A program made the position numbers and the translations under genes. The notes beneath the pieces were generated by a model, which had not been told where the DNA came from, searched no databases, and saw nothing but the letters and a program-made list of their open reading frames with translations. DNA of 64,000 nt from SCGC-AG-212-J23 sp035303745 (GTDB lineage: Bacteria; Pseudomonadota; Gammaproteobacteria; Burkholderiales; SG8-39), in the NCBI GenBank assembly GCA_964461055.1, contig CAYWSG010000003.1, positions 34,020 through 98,019 of the forward strand. The letters are read 5' to 3'. Positions within the stretch are counted from its first letter, which is position 1. Each line of letters starts with the position of its first letter. Below are positions 43,241 through 50,648 of this stretch, piece after piece.

Positions 43241-44613
43241 GGGTTGGCTTTTTCTTTCCCGGATAGGGCCTGGGAAGCCGCAAGCGCCCGGTCGACCATC
43301 GCGCCCGAAAGGCCGAGGTAGTTCGCCGGATCGGTCAGGCGCTCGAGCGCGGCGCGGTCGAAGTGGCTTGCGACCTGCGGATCCTCGGCGAGGCGCGCCG
43401 CGAGCGTGCCGCCCTCCTCGTTCACCTTGCGGCAGCAGGCGTACACCACGTCGTGCGCCTGCTGGCGGCCGAGCTGCGGGGCGAGCGCCATCATCACCGC
43501 CTCGGCGACGATGAGGCCCTTGCTGATGCCGAGGTTCTGCTTCATGCGCGCTTCGTCGACGATCAGGCCCTCGAGCGCGAACTTCGCCTGGTGGAGCGCG
43601 CCCGCGGTGAGGACGAAGCTTTCCGGGATCGCGATCCACTCGGCGTGCCACGGGCCGGTGGCGCGCTCGAGGTCCTGCACGAGCGCATCGAGCATGAGGC
43701 CCGCGTGCTGGCGCACCCCCTTGGCCGCGGCGAGCATGAGCTCCGAGGAAATCGGGTTCCGCTTCTGCGGCATGGTGCTCGAAGCGCCGCGGCCGGGCAC
43801 GAAGGGCTCATAGAGCTCGGCAACTTCCGTGCTCGCGAGGAGGATGATGTCGTAGGCGATCTTGCCGAGCGAGCCCGTCACGAGCGCGAGCAGGTTGACC
43901 GTCTCGGCAAGCGCGTCGCGCGCGACGTGCCAGGTCGCTGCCGGCTGGCCGAGGCCGAGCTCGTCCATGAGCGCCTTCTGCACTTCGAGCCCCTTGTCTC
44001 CCAGCGAGGCGAGCGTGCCTGCGGCGCCGGCGAACTGGCCCACGAGCACGCGCGGCCGAAGCTCGGCGATGCGCGCGGCGTGCCGATCGAACATCGAGAG
44101 CCATACCGCGGCCTTGTAGCCGAAGGTGACCGGCAGCGCCTGCTGGAGATGCGTGCGGCCCGCCATGGGCGTGTCGCGATAGCGCCTGGCGAGCCGAGCC
44201 AGGATGCCGCGCAGCGCGTGCACATCGGCCTCGACGAGCGCGAGACCCTCGCGCACCTGCAGCACGACCGCCGTGTCCATGATGTCCTGCGTGGTCGCGC
44301 CCCAATGCACGTAGCGGCCCGCCTCGCCGCACTGCTCGACGAGCTGGTGCACGAGCGGCAGGATGGGATAGCCGACGTTTTCCGTTTCCTTGCGCAGCTT
44401 CTCCCAGTCGAGCCCGTCGACCGAAGCGCGCCGGGCAATCTCCTCGGCCGCCGCGGCGGGGATGACGCCGCAGCGCGCCTCCGCGCGCGCGAGCGCGACC
44501 TCCACCTCGACGTAGCGCTGGACGAGCGCCCGATCGGCGAAAACCGCCCGCATGGCGGGCGTGCCGAAGGCATCGCGAAAGAGGGCCGAATCGATGACGG
44601 TAGTGGCGCTCAT
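43237..44613 (-). CDS. Adenylosuccinate lyase-family protein (PcaB/PurB-like)
   Basis: A 458-residue member of the fumarase/aspartase superfamily. The conserved regions are HWGATTQDIMDTAVVLQV (C1), TPMAGRTHLQQALPVTFG (C2), and the signature GASSTMPQKRNP (C3) with the catalytic serine loop. The C-terminal domain is of the adenylosuccinate-lyase type. Its lack of overall closeness to housekeeping PurB and its resemblance to 3-carboxy-cis,cis-muconate cycloisomerases leave the substrate open. No pca genes are adjacent. The stop overlaps the TTG start of the phosphoesterase gene. Confidence 0.85.
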   Translation of the reverse strand: MSATTVIDSALFRDAFGTPAMRAVFADRALVQRYVEVEVALARAEARCGVIPAAAAEEIARRASVDGLDWEKLRKETENVGYPILPLVHQLVEQCGEAGRYVHWGATTQDIMDTAVVLQVREGLALVEADVHALRGILARLARRYRDTPMAGRTHLQQALPVTFGYKAAVWLSMFDRHAARIAELRPRVLVGQFAGAAGTLASLGDKGLEVQKALMDELGLGQPAATWHVARDALAETVNLLALVTGSLGKIAYDIILLASTEVAELYEPFVPGRGASSTMPQKRNPISSELMLAAAKGVRQHAGLMLDALVQDLERATGPWHAEWIAIPESFVLTAGALHQAKFALEGLIVDEARMKQNLGISKGLIVAEAVMMALAPQLGRQQAHDVVYACCRKVNEEGGTLAARLAEDPQVASHFDRAALERLTDPANYLGLSGAMVDRALAASQALSGKEKANP

Positions 44614-44628
44614 CGGACCGAGTCTACG

Positions 44629-45018
44629 TCAGCGCGCCTTGCGCAGCGCGATCCGGCCGGCGATGGCGGCGGCGACGAAGAGCGGCAGGCCGAGGACGAA
44701 GAAGACGATGAGGCCGAGCGGCAGCAGGTTGCCGCCGCCGTGGAAGACGATCGCGGCCGCCGCCTGGCCGGCGATGAGCCAGAGCGGCCAGCGCCACGAG
44801 CGCGCCGGCGCCCGATAGGCGGCAACCGCCGCCACCGCACTCATCAGCGGAATGGAAAGCACGAAGTACGAGGAGAGATCCCACGCCTCGCGGCCGCGCA
44901 GCCCCGGCAGCACCCAGACGAGCGCGCCCACCACCATGCAAAGCCAGTGCAGCGGCAGCGGGATGGCCGGCGAGAGGCGCTCGACCTTCGGACCCGCCTT
45001 CTCGCCGGGCTCGTCCAT
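44629..45018 (-). CDS. Small multi-pass membrane protein
   Basis: A 129-residue protein with four hydrophobic segments (about 22-40, 48-68, 76-95 and 99-122) and a short polar N-terminus MDEPGEKAGPKVERLSPAIP. No family recognised. The start directly abuts the stop of the upstream lipoprotein gene (45019), so they are cotranscribed. No function proposed. Confidence 0.7.
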   Translation of the reverse strand: MDEPGEKAGPKVERLSPAIPLPLHWLCMVVGALVWVLPGLRGREAWDLSSYFVLSIPLMSAVAAVAAYRAPARSWRWPLWLIAGQAAAAIVFHGGGNLLPLGLIVFFVLGLPLFVAAAIAGRIALRKAR

Positions 45019-45495
45019 CTAGCGCTTCCTCTCGTACACCTGGACCGCCTCCAGCAGCGCCGGGTTGTCGCGCTCCTTCTCGAGCCTCGCCCGCACGAGG
45101 GCCGTCGTGCCGAGGTCCTCCGGCACCACCTTGCGGCTGACGGCACGCCATTCGAGCCGATTCCCGCCGTCGGCGAGCTGCCAGGTCACGTAGGCGTACT
45201 TGCGCTCGGGCGACTCGAGCTCCTGCAGCGTGACGAGCGGCAGCCCCGCCACCTCGGAGTGGTAGGCGCGAAGGACGAGGCCGTTCAGCACGACCACCGC
45301 GTTCCGGTCGTCGTACCTGCGGACCTCCAGCCGGTTCTTGCCGTCGGCCGACATCCACTCGCCGACAAGCCCGGGCTCCACCCCTCGCGTGGCGGCTTCG
45401 GTGACGGGCACCGGGTAGATGCAGCCCGACATCCCGATGGCGGCAAGGATGCCGAGGCCGGCCATTAGTCCGCGCAGCAGATTCGTGGGACGCAT
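45019..45495 (-). CDS. Predicted lipoprotein
   Basis: A 158-residue exported protein. The leader RPTNLLRGLMAGLGILAAIG and a lipobox MSGC put the lipid anchor at Cys24. The mature part starts IYPVPVTEAATRGVEPG and contains a single compact beta-rich domain (LVGEWMSADGKNRLEVRRYD, YAYVTWQLADGGNRLEWRAV). I recognise no family. The start at 45495 is preferred to 45525 because it places a normal signal peptide at the N-terminus. It precedes a membrane-protein gene without a gap. Confidence 0.75.
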   Translation of the reverse strand: MRPTNLLRGLMAGLGILAAIGMSGCIYPVPVTEAATRGVEPGLVGEWMSADGKNRLEVRRYDDRNAVVVLNGLVLRAYHSEVAGLPLVTLQELESPERKYAYVTWQLADGGNRLEWRAVSRKVVPEDLGTTALVRARLEKERDNPALLEAVQVYERKR

Positions 45496-45499
45496 GGCG

Positions 45500-45757
45500 C
45501 TAGCCTCGAACCAGGAAGGCGCCACGCGGAACGCGGTGCCGCAGCTCCGCGCAATCCCCGGGCGGCGGCTGGTGGCCGGGCGGCCGGTCGGGATACCAGA
45601 CCCGGCACTTGCCCGGCGGCGGCATGTGGCCCGGCGGGACGTTCGCGTGCTCTGCCGATCGGCCGTGCGCGCCTCGTCCGTCCTCGATGATCACCCCGGC
45701 ACAGCCGGCGAGCCCGAGCGACACGAAGGCTGCTCCGCAGACAACGGCTCTTCTCAT
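45500..45757 (-). CDS. Small predicted lipoprotein, Pro/His-rich
   Basis: An 85-residue protein with a lipoprotein signal (RRAVVCGAAFVSLGLAGC, lipobox LAGC) and a mature part with two similar Pro/Gly-rich blocks: VPPGHMPPPGKCRVWYPD and RPPGHQPPPGDCAELRHR. The repeated PPGHxPPPGxC pattern with one Cys each suggests a small metal-binding or disulphide-linked surface protein. The ATG at 45757 follows GAGGAGG by 5 bases. It lies 4 bp upstream of the next lipoprotein gene in the same direction. Confidence 0.8.
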   Translation of the reverse strand: MRRAVVCGAAFVSLGLAGCAGVIIEDGRGAHGRSAEHANVPPGHMPPPGKCRVWYPDRPPGHQPPPGDCAELRHRVPRGAFLVRG

Positions 45758-45767
45758 CAACGCCTCC

Positions 45768-46571
45768 TCACGCCGCGCGCCTGAACGCGACGGCTTTGAA
45801 AAACGTATAGCAGAACACACCGTCGGCCGCGGCGGTGCGATACAGGTCACGCACGCCCTCGTCGAAGCGCTCCGGTTTCGCAAGCCCGGCCGCGAGGGCG
45901 GCCTCGCGCACGCCCTCGATCATGGCCGTGAAGGTGCGGCGGGTGAAGCCCTCGACGAGCTGCGGGCGGCTCGCGTCGACGTACACCATGCGCGGCGAGA
46001 CGCGCACCGCGTCGAAGCCCGCCTCGACGAGAAGCGGATACAGCTCGCGGCCGATGAGCGCGTTGCCGCCCGCACGGCGCTGCAGCTCGACCTGGCAGTC
46101 GATCGCCTCGCGCGCAGCCGCGCTCTCCGGATGAAAGTACGTGGAGCCGTGGTCGCCTTCGATCACGGTGATGGTGCCGCCTGGACGCAGCAGCTGCTTC
46201 AGGCTGCCGAGCGCCTGCGCCGGACGTGCCAGATGCTCGAGCACGAAGCAGACGAACACGTGATCGAACGACGCCGGCGGGTAGTCCGTCGAAAAGAGGT
46301 CGGCCTGCCGGAGCTCCACGTTGCCGATGCCCTCGGCATCCAGGTGCCGCCGCGCTTCGGCGATGGAGGCGGCCGAGACGTCGATGGAGGTGAACCGGGC
46401 GAGCGGGCTGCGCCGCGCGAGCGTAATCGTCTGCGCCCCCACGCCGCAGCCCGCCTCGAGCACCGAGGCTCCCGCGGGGTAGGTCGTGTCGTGGTGAAGG
46501 AGCTCGACGAGCGCGCCCGCCTGGTCCTGCAGGCGCTGGTTCTCGCGCTCGTCGTAGCCGTGGACGTACAG
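45768..46571 (-). CDS. SAM-dependent methyltransferase, apparent CTG start
   Basis: A class I methyltransferase with SAM motif VLEAGCGVGAQTITLA, then FTSIDVS, LRQADLFSTDYPPASFDHVF and LRPGGTITVIEGD. A conserved-looking N-terminal segment YVHGYDERENQRLQDQAGAL lies in frame upstream of the first standard start (GTG 46463). Between it and the in-frame TAA at 46575-46577 there is only TCG-CTG, and AGAGG lies about 6 bases before that CTG. I therefore propose initiation at CTG 46571 (267 residues). Starting at the GTG would remove 36 residues and begin inside the first strand of the SAM fold. Substrate unknown. Confidence 0.75.
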   Translation of the reverse strand: MYVHGYDERENQRLQDQAGALVELLHHDTTYPAGASVLEAGCGVGAQTITLARRSPLARFTSIDVSAASIAEARRHLDAEGIGNVELRQADLFSTDYPPASFDHVFVCFVLEHLARPAQALGSLKQLLRPGGTITVIEGDHGSTYFHPESAAAREAIDCQVELQRRAGGNALIGRELYPLLVEAGFDAVRVSPRMVYVDASRPQLVEGFTRRTFTAMIEGVREAALAAGLAKPERFDEGVRDLYRTAAADGVFCYTFFKAVAFRRAA

Positions 46572-46574
46572 CGA

Positions 46575-46865
46575 TTACCTCTCGTGCGAGATCGATCCCT
46601 CGGTGAAGAGGTAGTCCTTCAGCTCCTTGGAGAAGGTGGGATCGCGGCGGCGGATCCATTCGAGCACCATCGCCGCGTGCTCCTTCTCCTCGTCGCGGTT
46701 GTGGATGAGGATCGCGCGGAGCTCCGGGTCCTTGCAGGCGTCGGCCCGCTGGTTGTACCAGTCGACCGCCTCCAGCTCCTCCATGAGCGAGACGATCGCC
46801 CTGTGCATGTCCCTCGTTTGGTCCGAAAGCTCGTTGACCGGCTCGTGGTATCCGACGCTCGACAT
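46575..46865 (-). CDS. Encapsulated-ferritin-like small protein without cargo tail
   Basis: A 96-residue two-helix protein closely resembling EncFtn: HRAIVSLMEELEAVDWYNQR (Glu29/30/32, Trp36, Tyr37) and HNRDEEKEHAAMVLEWIRRR (Glu59/60/62, His63) carry the iron-binding residues. It ends ELKDYLFTEGSISHER. The roughly 30-residue extension with an encapsulin-targeting peptide, known in Rhodospirillum EncFtn, is absent. It probably forms ring-like oligomers with ferroxidase activity. Strong GGGAG ribosome site. The methyltransferase gene follows the TAA after 3 bases. No encapsulin gene is in the window. Confidence 0.82.
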   Translation of the reverse strand: MSSVGYHEPVNELSDQTRDMHRAIVSLMEELEAVDWYNQRADACKDPELRAILIHNRDEEKEHAAMVLEWIRRRDPTFSKELKDYLFTEGSISHER

Positions 46866-46986
46866 TGCGCTTCTCCCTTCTCCCTAAAGGTGCTGCGGTG
46901 GATGTGCTGGCCCCTGGCCTGCGTGATCCCCTCGAGGCCACGCCGGGCGATTGTCTCCGCGCGGCGGGCGCAGGGCAACGTGGCTT

Positions 46987-47673
46987 TCAGGCGCTCGCCG
47001 GAAAGGCGGCGCAGAACGCCTTTTCGCCGCCGGCCGAGAAGGCGACGACCCGGGACCCTTTCACCCGGCGCGCCCAGCCGAGCTCGTAGCAGCGCCGAAG
47101 CAGCGCCTCGCCGAGCGCGCCGGCGAGATGATGCCGGCGCAGGCTCCAGTCGAGGCAGGCGCGGCAAAGCGGCCGCCGAGCGCTTTCGAGCCCCTCGAGG
47201 TCGATGCCGAAGCGCTCGAGGGACCGCCGGCCGGCGGGCGTGATCGTGAGCGAGCCTTGGTCCACCCGCAGGAGCCGGCGCCCGGAGAGGCTGTCGAAGA
47301 GGCGCACGCCGAGCTCGCCCGCGAGATGGTCGTAGCACACGCGCGCCTTGCGCAGCGCCGGCTCGCGCGGGCCGAGGCGAAGCGTCGCCGCGCCCGAGCG
47401 CGCGGCGACGCCCATGAGCGTCTCGAGGAGCCGCGCCACGTCGCGATCGGCGAGGCGGAAGTAGCGGTGGCGCCCCTGGCTTTCGACGGCGAGGAGACGC
47501 GCGTCGAGGAGCTTCGCCAGATGAGCGCTGATCGTCTGCTTGGTGACCCCTGCGACATGCGCGAGCTCGGTCGCCGTCAGCGCCTGGCCGCCCATCAGCG
47601 CCGCGAGGAGCTCGGCGCGCGCGGGCTCGCCGATGAGCGCGGCGATGCGCGCGATGGCGGGGGCGTCCTTCAT
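46987..47673 (-). CDS. ArsR-family transcriptional regulator
   Basis: A 228-residue regulator. The N-terminal winged-helix ArsR/HTH_20 domain is GEPARAELLAALMGGQALTA, then ELAHVAGVTKQTISAHLAKL and the wing (LLAVESQGRHRYFRL). The long C-terminal part (90-228) has two cysteines in LCRACLDWSLRRHHLAGALG, maybe ligand- or redox-sensing. It reads divergently from a monooxygenase-like gene. A perfect inverted repeat lies directly before its start, consistent with autorepression and control of the neighbour. No arsenic genes are nearby. Confidence 0.85.
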   Translation of the reverse strand: MKDAPAIARIAALIGEPARAELLAALMGGQALTATELAHVAGVTKQTISAHLAKLLDARLLAVESQGRHRYFRLADRDVARLLETLMGVAARSGAATLRLGPREPALRKARVCYDHLAGELGVRLFDSLSGRRLLRVDQGSLTITPAGRRSLERFGIDLEGLESARRPLCRACLDWSLRRHHLAGALGEALLRRCYELGWARRVKGSRVVAFSAGGEKAFCAAFPASA

Positions 47674-47693
47674 GGTTCGATGCTAGTCGAACC
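47674..47693. promoter_or_regulatory. Candidate ArsR operator
   Basis: GGTTCGA-TGCTAG-TCGAACC is a perfect 7-bp-arm inverted repeat abutting the arsR-type start codon. Its size fits a winged-helix dimer site, and its place would block translation initiation or transcription of the regulator. Confidence 0.6.
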
Positions 47694-47700
47694 AAAGACG

Positions 47701-47722
47701 GCCAACAAGGTGGTATGTTGGC
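47701..47722. promoter_or_regulatory. Second inverted repeat in the arsR/monooxygenase gap
   Basis: GCCAAC and GTTGGC, 10 bp apart, form a smaller inverted repeat 41 bp before the monooxygenase ATG. It could be a second regulator site or chance. Confidence 0.3.
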
Positions 47723-47762
47723 TCATGGCGCAAGCCGACGAACCGAGAACCGTGGAGGCCGC

Positions 47763-48104
47763 ATGATTGCCGTCATCTTCGAAGTCGAGCCGCATCCCGA
47801 GCGCAAGCAGGCCTATCTCGATACGGCGGCGCGCCTGCGACCGATCCTCGAAGGCATCGACGGCTTCATCTCCGTCGAGCGCTTCGAGAGCCTCAGCACG
47901 CCGGGCAAGATCGTGTCGCTCTCGTTCTGGCGCGACGAGGAGGCGGTGCGCAAGTGGCGCACGCAGGAGGATCACCGGCGCGCGCAGGCCGCCGGCCGCC
48001 AAACCATCTTCAAGGACTACCGCCTGCGCGTGGCGCAGGTGCTGCGCGACTACGGGCCGACCGAGCGCGCCGGCGCGCCGGAAGACGCGCTGCCGCAGGG
48101 ATAG
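47763..48104 (+). CDS. Antibiotic biosynthesis monooxygenase-domain protein
   Basis: A 113-residue ABM/dimeric alpha-beta-barrel protein: MIAVIFEVEPHPERKQAYLD, then LEGIDGFISVERFESLSTPG and VSLSFWRDEEAVRKWRTQED-HRRAQAAGR, all hallmarks of the family. Members act as cofactor-less monooxygenases or haem-degrading enzymes, but many are uncharacterised. The His in QEDHRRAQ is the usual conserved one. It is divergent from the ArsR-type regulator and probably controlled by it. The last 55 bp overlap the convergent DJ-1-like gene. Confidence 0.85.
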   Translation: MIAVIFEVEPHPERKQAYLDTAARLRPILEGIDGFISVERFESLSTPGKIVSLSFWRDEEAVRKWRTQEDHRRAQAAGRQTIFKDYRLRVAQVLRDYGPTERAGAPEDALPQG

Positions 48105-48649
48105 TCCATCTGCGCGGCTACGCGCTGGCGCGCCTCGGCGCCCGCGAGCCGCTCGACGACGTGCAGGCCCGCGTCGAGCGCGGAGGCGACGCCGCCCGCG
48201 GTGATGACCTCACCCTCGTCCACGACGCGCTCGCGCGCCACTGTGGCGCAATAGGGCGCGAGCTCCTCGAGCGCGTTGGGGTGCGTCGTCGCCCGGCGCC
48301 CCTGGAGGAAGCCCGCCGCGCCCAGGAGCAGCGCGCCGGTGCACACCGACACCTTGAGCGGCGTGGCCGAAGCGGTCTTCAGCCACGCGACAAAGGCGGC
48401 ATCGTGCTGGAGGCTGCGCGTGCCGAAGCCGCCGGGCACGAACAGGAGGTCGTAGCCCTCGAGCGGCTCGCCGACGGCATCGGCCTCGAGGCGAAGCCCC
48501 CGGTCGTCGACGATGCTTCGCATGGGCGCGCAGACGCGCCATTCGAAGTCCTCGACGATCTTCATGGAGGCGAGCCGCGTGACCGGGTCGTAGAAGCCGA
48601 CGAAGTCGAGCGTGGTCATCCGGTCGAAGATGACGAAGGCGGCCTTCAC
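48050..48649 (-). CDS. DJ-1/PfpI-family protein
   Basis: A 199-residue protein with the GATase1-like fold: VKAAFVIFDRMTTLDFVGFY at the start, YDLLFVPGGFGTRSLQHDAA and the nucleophile elbow VSVCTGALLLGAAGFLQGRR with the conserved Cys, then HPNALEELAPY. This matches the isonitrile-hydratase/GlxA-N subgroup without a C-terminal DNA-binding domain. It may be an amidase-like, glyoxalase III or chaperone-type protein. The GTG start at 48649 overlaps the zinc-ribbon gene stop as GTGA. Its 3' end overlaps the monooxygenase gene by 55 bp. Confidence 0.83.
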   Translation of the reverse strand: MKAAFVIFDRMTTLDFVGFYDPVTRLASMKIVEDFEWRVCAPMRSIVDDRGLRLEADAVGEPLEGYDLLFVPGGFGTRSLQHDAAFVAWLKTASATPLKVSVCTGALLLGAAGFLQGRRATTHPNALEELAPYCATVARERVVDEGEVITAGGVASALDAGLHVVERLAGAEARQRVAAQMDYPCGSASSGAPARSVGP

Positions 48650-48981
48650 GAGGCGCTCTCCGGCGAGACGGGACGGGCCCGCGTGTACCGCGGCCAGGCG
48701 CGCAGGTAGGTGCGGTCGAGCACGCGCGTGGCGAGCGCGGCGATGGCCGCGGCGACGATGCCGCCCACCATCACCTCCTTGTTCTGGAAAAGGTAGCCGC
48801 CGACGATGGCAACGCCGAGCGCGGCGAAGTGCACGACCCAGGCGAGCACCTCGGTGCCGTGCAGATTGAGCCGGATGCGGCTCCCGCACGCGGGACAGTC
48901 GATCTCCATCTTCGCGATGACGGCGCCGGCGACCTTGCGCTGCCTCAGGTTGGCCGAGCACGCGGGGCATCTGTGGTCCAT
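48646..48981 (-). CDS. Zinc-ribbon membrane protein
   Basis: A 111-residue protein. Two CPAC knuckles (Cys5/Cys8 in HRCPACSANL and Cys29/Cys32 in EIDCPACGSRI) make a zinc ribbon at the N-terminus. Two membrane helices follow at about 45-63 and 68-87 (VLAWVVHFAALGVAIVGGYL, VMVGGIVAAAIAALA), and a basic tail. No further family recognised. Translationally coupled to the DJ-1-like gene. Confidence 0.75.
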   Translation of the reverse strand: MDHRCPACSANLRQRKVAGAVIAKMEIDCPACGSRIRLNLHGTEVLAWVVHFAALGVAIVGGYLFQNKEVMVGGIVAAAIAALATRVLDRTYLRAWPRYTRARPVSPESAS

Positions 48982-49077
48982 GAGATGAAGTTTAGCCGCC
49001 CTTTCGCGCCATTTCCCGCCCTTTCCTTCGGAGCCGGGACGCGCTTACGATTGGTCCGCTCGAAGAGGAGATGCCGC

Positions 49078-49965
49078 GTGGAGAAAATCCGGATCCAGTT
49101 CACCCTGTTCTCGGCGTTCTATTCGCCGCTCATCTCGACCCTGTCGGGCGGTTTCCTGAAGGCCGAGGGCCTCGAGCCGGAATGGTCGGTCTCGCCGCCG
49201 GGCGTGTCGGCGATCGCCGCGCTGAAGGACGGCTCGGCGCACGTGGTGCAGTCGGCGCTCAGCCAGGGGTTCACCGCGCTGAACGAGGGCCGCACGCCCG
49301 AAGCCGTGCACTTCGCCCAGGTGAACGAGATGGACGGCTTCTTCCTCACCGCGCGCGCGCCCGACCCGGACTTCAGCTGGAAGAAGCTCGAGGGCGCAGA
49401 GGTCGTGATGTTCAAGGGCGGCCAGCCGAACGCCATGTTCCGCTACGCCTGCCACAAGGCCGGGATCGACTACGCGAAGATCAAGCCGATCACCCCGGGC
49501 GGCGCCGCCGACGTCGACCGCGCCTTCCGGGCGGGGCAGGGGCAGTACGTCCAGCAGCAGGGCCCATTTCCCCAGCAGCTGCAGGCCGACGGGGTCGGGC
49601 ACATCGTCGCCCAGGTCGGCAAGCAGATCGGCCCCTGCGGCTTCTCGAGCCTCGCGGCCACCCGGGAGTGGCTGAAGACCGACATGGCCCGGGCCTTCAT
49701 GCGCGCCTACCGCAAGACGCGCGTGTACATGAACGAGACGCCCGCGGCGGAGATCGCGCGGGCCGAGAAGCCGTACTTCCCGGACATCGACGAAGCCGTC
49801 CTTGCCGACTGCATCGCGACCTACCAGAAGCTCGGCTGCTGGACGCCGCACGTCGAGATCACGCGCGAGGCCTACGAGAAGACGCTCGACATCTTCGAGT
49901 ACAACGGCCTTCTCAAGCAGCGCTGGCCCTACGAGCAGGTCTGCTCGCTCCCGCCGGCCGGCTGA
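49078..49965 (+). CDS. NMT1/THI5-like substrate-binding-type protein without signal peptide
   Basis: A 295-residue periplasmic-binding-fold protein of the SsuA/THI5 group: IRIQFTLFSAFYSPLISTLS, GGFLKAEGLEPEWSVSPPG, then FSSLAATREWLKTDMARAFM and the helical end near LGCWTPHVEITREAYEKTLD. The likely GTG start (GGAG 9 bases ahead) gives no signal peptide, lipobox or twin-Arg leader. No ABC permease or ATPase is adjacent. It could act in the cytoplasm or be an orphan binding protein. Followed 20 bp later by a GST-like gene. Confidence 0.75.
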   Translation: MEKIRIQFTLFSAFYSPLISTLSGGFLKAEGLEPEWSVSPPGVSAIAALKDGSAHVVQSALSQGFTALNEGRTPEAVHFAQVNEMDGFFLTARAPDPDFSWKKLEGAEVVMFKGGQPNAMFRYACHKAGIDYAKIKPITPGGAADVDRAFRAGQGQYVQQQGPFPQQLQADGVGHIVAQVGKQIGPCGFSSLAATREWLKTDMARAFMRAYRKTRVYMNETPAAEIARAEKPYFPDIDEAVLADCIATYQKLGCWTPHVEITREAYEKTLDIFEYNGLLKQRWPYEQVCSLPPAG

Positions 49966-49985
49966 ACGCAGTAAGATCCGGGCCC

Positions 49986-50645
49986 ATGAATACCCTCTAC
50001 TTTGCCCCCGGCGCCTGCTCCTTCGTGCCCCACGCCGCGCTCGAGATCGTCAAGGCGGCGACGGGCGACGAGTTCGAGGCGAAGCTCGTGAAGCTGCACA
50101 AGGGCGAGCAGAAGTCGCCCGAGTACCTTGCGCTCAATCCGAACGGCCAGGTGCCGCTCCTCGTCGTCGACGGCAAGCCCCTCAGCCAGATCGTGGCGAT
50201 CTGCGAGTATCTCGACCGGCGCTATCCCGACATCGGCTTCCTGCCGAAGGATGCCTGGGCGCGCGCCGAAGCGCTGTCGATGCTCGCGTGGATGAACAAT
50301 ACGGTGCACCCGACCTTCACGCACATCTTCCGGCCCACCGACTTCACCGACGACGAGGGCGCGCAGAAGTCGGTGCGCAGGCACGCGGTGGGCAAGTTCC
50401 GGGGCATGCTGGAGCGCATCCAGGGGTGGGCGAAGAAAGCGGCGCCGTTCCTCTTCGGCGAGAAGCCCACGTTCCACGACGCCTACGCGTTCACGTTCCT
50501 GCGCTGGGGCGGCTTCGCGGGCATCGACCCGCAGTCCCTGCCCGTCTACTACGAGTACGTGCAGCGCGTGATGGCCGCCCCACCCCTCGCCGCCGCCATC
50601 GCGCGCGAGCGCATCGGGCTCGACACCTACAAGCCGTCCGCCTAG
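49986..50645 (+). CDS. Glutathione S-transferase-family protein
   Basis: A 219-residue GST. The thioredoxin-fold N-terminal domain has MNTLYFAPGACSFVPHAALE and NPNGQVPLLVVDGKPLSQIV (cis-Pro and glutathione-binding Ser), and an alpha-helical domain follows with AKKAAPFLFGEKPTFHDAYA (conserved Asp). The beta/zeta-like start ACSFVPH points to a Cys or Ser catalytic residue. Same strand as the substrate-binding-type gene; converges with the MAPEG gene 3 bp away. Substrate unknown. Confidence 0.87.
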   Translation: MNTLYFAPGACSFVPHAALEIVKAATGDEFEAKLVKLHKGEQKSPEYLALNPNGQVPLLVVDGKPLSQIVAICEYLDRRYPDIGFLPKDAWARAEALSMLAWMNNTVHPTFTHIFRPTDFTDDEGAQKSVRRHAVGKFRGMLERIQGWAKKAAPFLFGEKPTFHDAYAFTFLRWGGFAGIDPQSLPVYYEYVQRVMAAPPLAAAIARERIGLDTYKPSA

Positions 50646-50648
50646 GCG

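Noticed and set aside
46463..46465. GTG as start of the methyltransferase
   Set aside because: It would start inside the first SAM-binding strand and discard 36 residues that read like a conserved N-terminus.
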